From the NCBI GenBank assembly GCA_900547645.1, contig URHP01000047.1, positions 1-12,320 of the forward strand: DNA of 12,320 bases, read 5' to 3'. Below, one piece after another: positions 1 to 6,793 of the stretch. Below the pieces are notes generated by a model that was not told the DNA's origin, did no database searches, and saw only the letters and a list, made by a program, of their open reading frames with translations. A program made the position numbers and the translations under genes. This DNA comes from an uncultured Eubacteriales bacterium. GTDB taxonomy: Bacteria; Bacillota; Clostridia; Christensenellales; Borkfalkiaceae. The first letter of the stretch is position 1. Each line of letters starts with the position of its first letter.

Positions 1-333
1 TTCAGCGGCGGGCAGAAGCAGCGCCTGCTCATTGCCCGCGCGCTGGCGGCGTCGCCCGAGATCCTCATTCTGGACGACTCCTCGAGCGCGCTCGACTACC
101 GCACCGACGCGCAGCTCCGAAAGACGCTTTTGGAGCGGCTTCCCGACACGACCATCGTCATGATCGCGCAGCGCATCAGTTCGGTGCGCTTTGCCGACCG
201 CATTCTCGTCCTCGACGAAGGCAGAGCGGTCGGATTCGGCAGCGACAGCGAGCTGATGGAGACCTGCGAAGTTTACCGCAGGATCTACGCATCGCAGCAC
301 GATGCGGACGAAGGAGGCAGCCAAAATGCGTAA
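1..333 (+). CDS. ABC exporter half-transporter, degenerate-site subunit (C-terminal fragment)
   Basis: Open at the left window edge; 110 residues remain, all from the end of a nucleotide-binding domain. Visible in order: signature SGGQKQR (residues 2-8), Walker B with LILDD (D25, D26), D-loop SALD, and a switch region reading IAQRIS (Q57). The residue after the Walker B aspartate is normally the catalytic Glu and is Asp here; the switch His is Gln. Both changes are known from the degenerate-site subunit of heterodimeric exporters such as TM287/288 and BmrC/BmrD. The signature itself is canonical, which fits completion of the partner's active site. It overlaps the next gene by 8 nt (ATGCGTAA), so the two are almost certainly co-translated and form one membrane exporter. 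The membrane domain is outside the window and the substrate cannot be told. Confidence 0.93.
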   Translation, partial: FSGGQKQRLLIARALAASPEILILDDSSSALDYRTDAQLRKTLLERLPDTTIVMIAQRISSVRFADRILVLDEGRAVGFGSDSELMETCEVYRRIYASQHDADEGGSQNA

Positions 334-2101
334 CGTGATACAAAATCCGGATAACGCACCTGCAAAAACGGGACGCAAGGCCGTATTCTTCCGCCTGATG
401 AAGTATTTTCTGCGCTACAAGGCGGGCGTTGCGGCGGCATTTTTGCTCATGCTGGGCAGCAACCTGTTCGCGCTGCTCGGGCCGTGGCTCTCGGGCGAGG
501 CGGTAGACGCGATCGCAGCGGAGAGCGGCGTTGACTTTGCCGCCGTAGGAACGTACTGCCTGTACATGGCGGTCTTTTACGTCGTCTCGTCCGTGCTCTC
601 CTACCTGCTGACGGTGCTCATGATCCGCCTGAGCCAGCGCATCGTCAGGAGCATGCGGCAGGACGTATTCGATAAGATCCTCGTTCTTCCCGTGTCGCTT
701 CTGGACAGGATGCAGACGGGCGATCTGATCAACCGCATCTCCTACGACATCGACACGGTAAACGCGTCGCTCTCCAACGACATCCTGCAGGCAGCGACGA
801 GCGTCGTGACCGTCGCGGGCGCGCTCGTCGGCATGATCGCCGTATCGCCTCTGCTCCTCGGCGTATTCATCCTGACCGTACCCCTCTCCGTACTCATCGC
901 GCTCAAGCGCAGCCGTCAGGTGCGCCCCCTCTTCCGCAAGCGCTCCGCCAAGCTGGCGGAACTCAACGGCTTTTCCGAGGAGATGCTCACCGGACTGAGC
1001 ACCATCCGCGCCTACGGCCGCGAAGACAAAATGATCGAAAAGTTCTGCGAAAAGAACACGGACGCCGTGGACGCCTACTACCGCGCCGACTATTACGGCA
1101 GCCTGATCGGACCGGCGGTCAACTTCGTCAACAATCTCGGCACCGTCATCATCAGCACGGCGGGCGCGTTCCTGTACCTGTTCCGTCTCATCAGCATCGG
1201 AGACATCTCCGCTTTCCTGCTCTATTCGCGCAGATTTTCGGGACCGGTCAACGAATACGCCAATATCCTCGGCGAGATCCAGTCGGCGCTTGCCGCGGCG
1301 GAGCGGGTGTTCCGCCTTCTGGACGCGCCCGCGGAGGAGGCGGACGCGCCCGATGCCGAAGAGGCTAATGCCGTGCGCGGCGAACTCGCTTTCGAACACG
1401 TCCGCTTTTCCTATGACGGGGAAAGCGACGTCATTCACGATCTCTCCTTTTCCGCACTGCCCGGGCAGACGATCGCCATTGTGGGACCGACGGGCGCAGG
1501 CAAAACGACGCTCGTCAATCTGATGATGCGCTTTTACGATCCGCAGGGCGGACGCATCACGCTGGACGGGAAGGATCTGCGCCGGTACACCCGCAGGAGC
1601 CTGCGCGCGGCGTTCACGATGGTGCTGCAGGACACCTGGCTGTTCGAAGGAACGGTCTACGAAAATATTGCCTACGGAAGCGACGAAGCAACGCAGGAAG
1701 ACGTGGAGCGCGCAGCAGAAGCAGCGCACATCGCCGAATATATCCGGTCGCTGCCCGAAGGATACGAAACGCGCGTCACGGACGGCGGCGTCAACCTTTC
1801 CAAAGGGCAGAAACAGCTCATGACGATCGCGCGCGCCATGCTCTCCCCCGCGCGCATGCTCATCCTCGACGAGGCGACCAGCAACGTGGACACGCGCACG
1901 GAACTGCTCATCCGCGACGCCATGGAGACGCTGCGCAGGGGCAGGACGTGCTTTGTCATCGCCCACCGCCTGACCACCGTCCGCAATGCCGATCTCATCC
2001 TTGTGGTGCGCGACGGCGACATTGTGGAGAGCGGCACGCACGACGCCCTCCTGCAAAAGGGCGGGTTTTATTCCGAGATCTATTCCGCCCAATTCGAATA
2101 A
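326..2101 (+). CDS. ABC exporter half-transporter, consensus-site subunit (TMD-NBD)
   Basis: A 591-residue half-transporter of usual length. The ATG at 326 is chosen over an in-frame ATG at 302 because AAGGAGG (311-317) lies 8 nt upstream of it. Residues ~35-300 form a six-helix type I exporter membrane domain. The NBD (~355-591) has Walker A GPTGAGKTT (387-395), Q-loop around Q435, signature LSKGQ (491-495), Walker B MLILDEA with catalytic Glu516, and switch His547 in IAHRLTT. The signature carries Lys where Gly is usual, while Walker B and switch are intact. This is the expected complement of the upstream subunit, so one ATP site should be hydrolytic and the other degenerate. Likely role: ATP-driven export of a drug, lipid or peptide; substrate unknown. 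Residues ~336-350 are an acidic Ala/Glu/Asp linker between the domains. Confidence 0.96.
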   Translation: MRNVIQNPDNAPAKTGRKAVFFRLMKYFLRYKAGVAAAFLLMLGSNLFALLGPWLSGEAVDAIAAESGVDFAAVGTYCLYMAVFYVVSSVLSYLLTVLMIRLSQRIVRSMRQDVFDKILVLPVSLLDRMQTGDLINRISYDIDTVNASLSNDILQAATSVVTVAGALVGMIAVSPLLLGVFILTVPLSVLIALKRSRQVRPLFRKRSAKLAELNGFSEEMLTGLSTIRAYGREDKMIEKFCEKNTDAVDAYYRADYYGSLIGPAVNFVNNLGTVIISTAGAFLYLFRLISIGDISAFLLYSRRFSGPVNEYANILGEIQSALAAAERVFRLLDAPAEEADAPDAEEANAVRGELAFEHVRFSYDGESDVIHDLSFSALPGQTIAIVGPTGAGKTTLVNLMMRFYDPQGGRITLDGKDLRRYTRRSLRAAFTMVLQDTWLFEGTVYENIAYGSDEATQEDVERAAEAAHIAEYIRSLPEGYETRVTDGGVNLSKGQKQLMTIARAMLSPARMLILDEATSNVDTRTELLIRDAMETLRRGRTCFVIAHRLTTVRNADLILVVRDGDIVESGTHDALLQKGGFYSEIYSAQFE

Positions 2102-2128
2102 CCGCCCGCGAAGCTGTAACGCCCGTTT

Positions 2129-2157
2129 GTGACAAAGAAAATCAAAGTCATTTTTTT
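2129..2157 (+). terminator. Weak candidate intrinsic terminator after the ABC exporter
   Basis: A short imperfect stem (GTGAC at 2129-2133 against GTCAT at 2147-2151, one G-T pair) is followed by a run of T residues to 2157. The stem is weak and the loop is 13 nt, so termination here is only plausible. No better terminator is visible before the next promoter. Confidence 0.25.
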
Positions 2158-2186
2158 CAATTATACTTAATAAATTGCACAAAAAT

Positions 2187-2209
2187 TTTTCACGAAATAT
2201 GCGTGAAAA
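2187..2209. promoter_or_regulatory. Inverted repeat upstream of the ABC/FtsX operon promoter
   Basis: TTTTCACG (2187-2194) and CGTGAAAA (2202-2209) are perfect 8-bp arms around a 7-nt centre, ending 25 nt before the -35 box. No T-run follows on the + strand, so it does not look like a terminator for the upstream gene. Its dyad symmetry and position suit a binding site for a dimeric regulator. On the - strand a T-rich tail follows, but no - strand gene is present for it to terminate. Confidence 0.35.
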
Positions 2210-2234
2210 GTGCCGAAAAAAGCCTCCAAACCGA

Positions 2235-2262
2235 TTGAAAAGCCCGTAAAATATGGTATAAT
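2235..2262 (+). promoter_or_regulatory. SigA-type promoter for the ABC/FtsX operon
   Basis: -35 TTGAAA (2235-2240), 16-nt spacer, -10 TATAAT (2257-2262), preceded by TATGG (2252-2256), an extended -10/-16 TRTG element. Transcription should start near 2269, giving a leader of about 33 nt to the GTG start at 2302. Confidence 0.8.
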
Positions 2263-2301
2263 TCATTTGGAAACAAAACGATCAAGGAGCGTGATTTTTC
2301 C

Positions 2302-3003
2302 GTGAGTTATCTGACTTTGGAACACGTCGGAAAACAGTACCGATCGGGCGACATATGCGTGGACGCCCTGCAGGACGTGTCTTTTTCTTTGGAAGACGGC
2401 GAATTCGTCGTCGTGCTCGGCTCCTCCGGCGCAGGCAAGACCACCCTTTTAAACCTTTTGGGCGGCATGGACAGCGCCACGAGCGGCAGGATCGTGCTGG
2501 ACGGAAAGGATGTGACCGCGCTCGACAAGAAGGGTCTGACGACCTACCGCCGCACCGACGTGGGCTTCGTGTTCCAATTTTACAATCTGATGCCCAATCT
2601 GACGGCGCTGGAAAACGTGGAGATCGCCGTGGAGATCTGCAAGGACGCGCTCGATCCAAAGGCGATCCTCACCGAAGTGGGACTGGGCGAGCGGCTGAAC
2701 AACTTCCCCTCGCAGCTCTCGGGCGGTGAACAGCAGCGCGTCTCCATTGCGCGCGCATTGGCGAAAAATCCCAAGCTGCTGCTGTGCGACGAGCCGACGG
2801 GCGCGCTCGACTATGTGACGGGAAAGCTCATTTTGAAGCTCCTGCACGACGTCTCCAAGGAACAGAAAAAGCCCGTCATCATCGTCACCCACAACGCGGC
2901 GCTCAAGGATATGGCGGATAAAGTCATCCATATCCGCAGCGGCAGGATCGAGGCGATCGAAGTAAATCTCAACCCGATGCCCATTGAACGCATCGAATGG
3001 TGA
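2302..3003 (+). CDS. ABC transporter ATP-binding protein, MacB/LolD type
   Basis: A 233-residue cytoplasmic ATPase of the class that partners FtsX-like permeases. Motifs: Walker [10 protein letters not shown] (40-48), Q-loop [16 protein letters not shown] starting near Q92 (the form typical of LolD/MacB/SalX ATPases), signature LSGGE (139-143), Walker B LLLCDEP (D163, E164), D-loop GALD and switch His197. All catalytic residues are present. The start is GTG at 2302 with AAGGAG at 2284-2289; an upstream GTG at 2291 runs at once into a stop. The permease starts 4 nt after the stop, so both are made from one message. Systems of this type either extract lipoproteins, peptides or antibiotics from the membrane or work with a sensor kinase in peptide sensing. 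No kinase or regulator lies nearby, so the role is open. Confidence 0.95.
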   Translation: MSYLTLEHVGKQYRSGDICVDALQDVSFSLEDGEFVVVLGSSGAGKTTLLNLLGGMDSATSGRIVLDGKDVTALDKKGLTTYRRTDVGFVFQFYNLMPNLTALENVEIAVEICKDALDPKAILTEVGLGERLNNFPSQLSGGEQQRVSIARALAKNPKLLLCDEPTGALDYVTGKLILKLLHDVSKEQKKPVIIVTHNAALKDMADKVIHIRSGRIEAIEVNLNPMPIERIEW

Positions 3004-3007
3004 AGCC

Positions 3008-5116
3008 ATGAAGACCTATCTCAAGACATTCGGCAGAATGTTCCGACGGCATGCGACGCGGCTGATCTCCGTCATGCTGATGGTGCTCGTGAGCGTGGGC
3101 TTCACGGCAGGCATCGGCATGGCGACGGACAAGATCAACGATTCGCTGTCCGATTATTACCATGCGCAGAACGTGAGCGACATCATCCTCATGAACACCG
3201 AGGGCGCCTTTTCGGAGGACGACGTCACGGCGCTCACCGAACGCTACGGTTCGGAAAACGTGCTGCGCGGCGGCATGCTCGAATTTGAAGTCAGGGACGG
3301 AAAGGCGACCGTCAACGATGCGGAAGTCACTTTCACGAATGTGCCGGACGGCATGGTGCGCGTCTATCTGTATGACTGCGCCGCCCCCGCGGACGTCACG
3401 CAGAACACGCTGACCGCCGTGGACCGGTATGACGCCGCTTCGGAAGGCGCCGTCACCGTGTACGCCGAACGCGCCACCGAACAGTTCGCGGCACAGGACA
3501 CCTCCAAGCCCTATACCATGTCCGCGGTCATCACCGAGCATCTCACCGAGATCGAATACGAATACGAGCTGGCGGGGCAAAAGATCCTGGTCCCGCTGAC
3601 GGGCAACTTTACGTTGACCATGCCCGTCACGCAAAGTTATACGATGGCAGGCACGCTGCTCAATCCTCTGCATATGGCGGTGCGCGACGATCCGAGCTAT
3701 TCCGACGATCCCGCCTCCGACGACGAGGACGACATGCTGCCCCTTGCCGCCGTCTACTACGTGTTCGGCGAGGACCTCGTCAATGTGTCCGTCCTTCCGC
3801 ACATTACGGGCACGGGGACGGCATACGGACAGACGGTCGAGCTCGACGAAGACGCAGACGAGCCACAGAAGATCACCGTTCCGACCTCCGAACTGCTCAA
3901 TCAGATCTACATTACCCTGCCCGACCGCGGCGGCTACACCCTGTTCGGCATGGGATACGACGACTATGTGGACGATGAGGTCGCGCAGGTCAAGGCGCTG
4001 CTTTCCGCCGATCCGCAGGAAAGCGCATCCGATGCGCAGGACGATTTCGAAGTACTCACGCTGCACGAAAATTTTACCTTTGAATCGTTCCGAGAATATG
4101 CGGGGAAGATCGCAAGCATCGGATACGTGCTGATGGTCGTGTTCCTGTTCGTCACCATCCTTGTGGTGCTTTCGACCATGACGCGCCTTCTCGACGAAGA
4201 GCGCGGACAGATCGCCTGCCTGCTGACGCTGGGCTATTCCCCTGCGCGCATCATCGTCAAATACCTGCTGTTTGCGCTCGTCGGAACGCTCATCGGCGGA
4301 GCGGGCGCGTATTTCGCGGGGCTGGGACTTGCAAGGATCATCTATGTGAACTTTGAATGGAACTACACGCTGCCCCCCTATTCGCCGCACGTTTCCGTGA
4401 CGTTCTTCTTCATCACTTTCGCCGTCATCCTTATCGCGACCTTGGCGGCGACGGCGATCGCGGGCATCAAGCTCACCCGCCAGGAGCCCGCAGACCTGCT
4501 GCGTCCCAAGACGCCCAAAGCGGGCAAGAAAGTGTTCCTGGAGCGCATCCCCTTCCTCTGGAACCGCCTCTCCTTCAAATACAAGTCCACGATGCGCAAC
4601 GTGCTGCGCTTCTTCATGCGCTTTTTGATGACCGTCGTGTCCGTCGCCCTCTCCACGGCGCTCGTTCTGGCGGGACTCGCCGTTCTGGACTGCTGCCTGT
4701 TCCAGGACATCGGCGGAACGGCGATGATCGCCGTCGCCATCATCGTGCTTGTCTTTGCCGCACTGCTGAACTTCGTCGTCACCTACACGCTGACGAACAT
4801 CAATATCAGCGAGCGCGAGCGAGAACTTGCAACGCTGATGGTCCTCGGATACTACGACGGCGAAGTGGCGGGCTATATCTACCGTGAGATCTATATCACC
4901 AGCGGCATCGGCATTCTGTTCGGGCTGCCCCTCGGATGTCTGTTGTGCCTGTTCGTCTTTCAGGTGATGGGCTTCGGCTCCATTCCGGGCATCTCGTGGT
5001 TCGTGTGGGTGCTTGCGCCCATTCTCTCCGTCGTGTTCACCATTCTGGTGACGCTCATCCTGCGGCACAAGATCGTAAAAATCAATATGAACGAATCGCT
5101 CAAAGCGATCGAATAA
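3008..5116 (+). CDS. FtsX-like ABC permease, 8 predicted TM segments
   Basis: A 702-residue protein starting at ATG 3008, 4 nt after the ATPase stop. A TTG 24 nt upstream is in frame but lies inside the ATPase gene and is less likely. Predicted layout: TM1 (~19-38), a large extracytoplasmic domain (~40-365), TM2 (~371-390), TM3 (~418-441), TM4 (~463-488), a cytoplasmic stretch, then TM5 (~541-560), TM6 (~571-595), TM7 (~630-652) and TM8 (~663-685). The FtsX-type motif after TM2 and TM6 appears twice (RGQIACLLTLGYS at 399-411 and RERELATLMVLGYY at 603-616), so it carries two FtsX domains, with an external domain only in the first half. The end MNESLKAI resembles the usual DPxxALR tail. The external domain has a very acidic stretch (~227-242, mostly D, S and E). 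The transported or sensed substrate is unknown. Confidence 0.93.
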   Translation: MKTYLKTFGRMFRRHATRLISVMLMVLVSVGFTAGIGMATDKINDSLSDYYHAQNVSDIILMNTEGAFSEDDVTALTERYGSENVLRGGMLEFEVRDGKATVNDAEVTFTNVPDGMVRVYLYDCAAPADVTQNTLTAVDRYDAASEGAVTVYAERATEQFAAQDTSKPYTMSAVITEHLTEIEYEYELAGQKILVPLTGNFTLTMPVTQSYTMAGTLLNPLHMAVRDDPSYSDDPASDDEDDMLPLAAVYYVFGEDLVNVSVLPHITGTGTAYGQTVELDEDADEPQKITVPTSELLNQIYITLPDRGGYTLFGMGYDDYVDDEVAQVKALLSADPQESASDAQDDFEVLTLHENFTFESFREYAGKIASIGYVLMVVFLFVTILVVLSTMTRLLDEERGQIACLLTLGYSPARIIVKYLLFALVGTLIGGAGAYFAGLGLARIIYVNFEWNYTLPPYSPHVSVTFFFITFAVILIATLAATAIAGIKLTRQEPADLLRPKTPKAGKKVFLERIPFLWNRLSFKYKSTMRNVLRFFMRFLMTVVSVALSTALVLAGLAVLDCCLFQDIGGTAMIAVAIIVLVFAALLNFVVTYTLTNINISERERELATLMVLGYYDGEVAGYIYREIYITSGIGILFGLPLGCLLCLFVFQVMGFGSIPGISWFVWVLAPILSVVFTILVTLILRHKIVKINMNESLKAIE

Positions 5117-5126
5117 CGGTTTCCCG

Positions 5127-5167
5127 CAAGGGGGCGCGGAAAAATTTCCGCGCCCCCTTGTTTTTTT
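5127..5167 (+). terminator. Strong intrinsic terminator after the FtsX permease
   Basis: Perfect 13-bp GC-rich arms (5127-5139 and 5148-5160) around an A/T loop, then seven T residues (5161-5167). The stop codon is 11 nt upstream. It closes the ATPase/permease operon. Confidence 0.95.
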
Positions 5168-5186
5168 GACGAACAAGTGCTATACT
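5158..5186 (+). promoter_or_regulatory. Promoter for the MscS gene, overlapping the preceding terminator
   Basis: -10 TATACT (5181-5186) with an extended element AGTGC directly before it. At 17-nt spacing the -35 is TTGTTT (5158-5163), inside the 3' end and T-run of the upstream terminator. A better-looking TTGACG (5166-5171) is only 9 nt from the -10 and cannot pair with it. The extended -10 probably compensates for the weak -35. Confidence 0.55.
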
Positions 5187-5214
5187 GTTAACGAATCTTA
5201 TCTCTGACAGGCAC

Positions 5215-5232
5215 GCCCGCCGGAACGCGGGC
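5215..5232 (+). promoter_or_regulatory. Leader hairpin abutting the MscS ribosome-binding site
   Basis: GCCCGC (5215-5220) and GCGGGC (5227-5232) form a 6-bp all-GC stem with a 6-nt loop. AGGAG (5233-5237) follows with no gap. A hairpin there could tune ribosome access, but it might equally be inert. Confidence 0.3.
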
Positions 5233-5243
5233 AGGAGAAACGT

Positions 5244-6089
5244 ATGGAACAATTCTGGGAAACGCTCAGGCAGATCGGAACAGACTTCGTGCAGAACACG
5301 GGGCTTGCCATCGTACGCGCGGTCGCCTTTCTCGTCCTCGGGCTGGTGGTCATCCGCATCGTGCAGATCATCGCGCGGTCGGCGGCGCTCAAAAGCAACC
5401 GGCTCGACAAATCCGCTTCGACCTTCGTCGTATCGCTCATCACCGTGGTACTGTACGTTGCGCTCGTCGTCGTGGTCGTCAGCTCGCTCGGATTTTCGAC
5501 GGCGGGCATCATTGCGGCATTCTCCGCAGTCGCCCTTGCCATCGCGCTCGCCCTGAAAGACAGCCTTGCCAGCCTTGCGAACGGCGTCATCATCATCTTT
5601 ACCAAGCCCTTCAAAAAGGGCGATTACGTCTCCATCGGCGGCATGGAAGGGCTGGTGCAGGACATCCGCCTGTTCAACACGAAGATCCTGACGTACAGCA
5701 ACGAGACCATCATCGTCCCGAACAGCGAAGTACTCGGCTCAAAACTCGTCAATTACAGCGATATGCCCCTGCGGCGCGTCGTCATCGAAGTTCCCGTCCC
5801 CTATTCCGCAGACGTGGACAGCGTAAAGGAATTTCTTCTGGAGAGCGTCAAGGAATACGAATACGTCGTGGAGACGCCCGCCCCCTCGGTCGTACTGGAA
5901 GAGTACGGGGAAAGCACGCTCAAGATGTCGGTGCGCGCCTGGGGGACGACGGAAAAGTATTGGGATCTCTACTACGACCTGCGCGAGATCATTCTGAAAG
6001 CGCTCGACGCGCACGGCATTGAAAAGCCGCACAATCAGCTCGAAGTCAAGCTGCGCGACAATGCGCCGCAGGGGAGGGAAAACGCATGA
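5244..6089 (+). CDS. MscS-family mechanosensitive ion channel
   Basis: 281 residues, close to the 286 of E. coli MscS. Three N-terminal TM segments are visible: ~20-42, ~62-82 and the pore-lining TM3 (~86-119, small-residue-rich SAVALAIALALKDSLASLANG). The beta domain follows with the family pattern KPFKKGDYVSIGG (121-133), then G-x-V-x-x-I (136-141), IIVPNSEV (156-163) and the YWDLYYDLREII helix (~239-250). These channels open under membrane tension on hypo-osmotic shock and release solutes. In place of the Gln-Gly kink at the TM3a/b junction of E. coli MscS this protein has Lys-Asp (105-106), which may shift gating or selectivity. The ATG at 5244 has AGGAG 6 nt upstream. The stop overlaps the next gene as ATGA. 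Confidence 0.95.
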   Translation: MEQFWETLRQIGTDFVQNTGLAIVRAVAFLVLGLVVIRIVQIIARSAALKSNRLDKSASTFVVSLITVVLYVALVVVVVSSLGFSTAGIIAAFSAVALAIALALKDSLASLANGVIIIFTKPFKKGDYVSIGGMEGLVQDIRLFNTKILTYSNETIIVPNSEVLGSKLVNYSDMPLRRVVIEVPVPYSADVDSVKEFLLESVKEYEYVVETPAPSVVLEEYGESTLKMSVRAWGTTEKYWDLYYDLREIILKALDAHGIEKPHNQLEVKLRDNAPQGRENA

Positions 6090-6601
6090 ACGCGCTGACA
6101 TTGCTTGCCGACGCCGCAGAAATGACTCCCGTGCGGCTCATTACGGAATATCTCATCTATGCGGCGGTCATCGTCGTGGGCATTCTGATCCTGCTGCTTC
6201 TGCGCCGCAAGACGCGCCTGCCGCGGCATGCCGAATTGCGCCGCCAGCTCGCCGATTACGCGCGGGCTCTGGAAGACTTCTGTCCGACGGCGGAAAGCGG
6301 CTCGCTTACCCGCATGAAATTTTTCAAGGCGGTCTCCAAACTCGTCTACCGCGCGGATAAGTTTATCTATGTCACTGACCGCATGGCGGACAAAGAGCGC
6401 GACGGTGAGATCGGGAGCGTCTCCGTCCTGCTGGGACAGGCGCGTACGGAGCTTTCGTCCTACAAATTCGGTACGCGCGGAACGGAGGACGCGGACGGCA
6501 TCCGCGCGGCGCTCTCCAAGGTACAGGAATCCGTTGCCCTCTTCGACCGCATCCTCGCCCGCGATGCGCAGCTCAAGGGCGAACGCGCCAAAAAAGCGTA
6601 A
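6086..6601 (+). CDS. Small single-TM membrane protein coupled to MscS, function unknown
   Basis: 171 residues; I do not recognise a family. The start codon overlaps the mscS stop (ATGA, 6086-6089) and follows a GGGAGGGAA Shine-Dalgarno region, so translation is coupled. A single hydrophobic helix (~19-39, VGILILLLL core) is followed by RRKTR, which predicts the C-terminal part faces the cytoplasm. Residues ~45-165 look mostly alpha-helical, rich in charged residues and Ala/Leu, with coiled-coil-like stretches, and the end is basic (GERAKKA). The coupling suggests the protein works with, or is dosed against, the channel. That link is inferred from position only. No catalytic motif is visible. 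Confidence 0.85.
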   Translation: MNALTLLADAAEMTPVRLITEYLIYAAVIVVGILILLLLRRKTRLPRHAELRRQLADYARALEDFCPTAESGSLTRMKFFKAVSKLVYRADKFIYVTDRMADKERDGEIGSVSVLLGQARTELSSYKFGTRGTEDADGIRAALSKVQESVALFDRILARDAQLKGERAKKA

Positions 6602-6681
6602 AGCGAGAAACAAGGCTACTTCCCCGCCCTTCCGAGGGACCGAAGGCATCGAGGGATCCCTTTGAACGGTACCCATACAGC

Positions 6682-6723
6682 AAAGCGCGCCGCCGTGCAA
6701 GCATAAGCACGGCGGCGCGTTTT
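6682..6723. terminator. Bidirectional terminator between convergent genes
   Basis: Perfect 13-bp GC-rich arms (6686-6698 and 6707-6719) with an 8-nt loop, TTTT on the + side (6720-6723) and AAA on the other side (CTTT on the - strand). It sits between the MscS unit (+) and the ABC-F gene (-). A second smaller hairpin (6767-6772 with 6780-6785) stands right after the ABC-F stop, without a T-run. Confidence 0.85.
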
Positions 6724-6793
6724 CCATTCAACGTTTTCTGTTCAGGCGCCCCTTGGGCTCCCGAATCGGCGGACAAAAGCCGCCGGACGGATG

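Noticed and set aside
176..2266. A 696-codon open frame on the - strand across the ABC exporter genes
   Set aside because: It is antisense to two clear ABC proteins, its translation is an Arg/His/Asp/Glu-rich low-pattern sequence, and it has no ribosome-binding site. GC-rich coding DNA often leaves such long open antisense frames.
5166..5171. TTGACG as the -35 of the MscS promoter
   Set aside because: It is only 9 nt from TATACT, too short for SigA, and the hexamer 17 nt downstream of it is a poor -10.
2969..5176. A 735-codon open frame on the - strand across the FtsX permease
   Set aside because: Same reasons: the mirror of a well-supported membrane protein, with charged translation and no motifs. 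It also runs through the terminator at 5127-5167.
6625..6665. A GAGGGA-containing stretch with a GGGATCCC palindrome, resembling a dispersed intergenic repeat
   Set aside because: Only one copy exists in the window, so repeat status cannot be shown.
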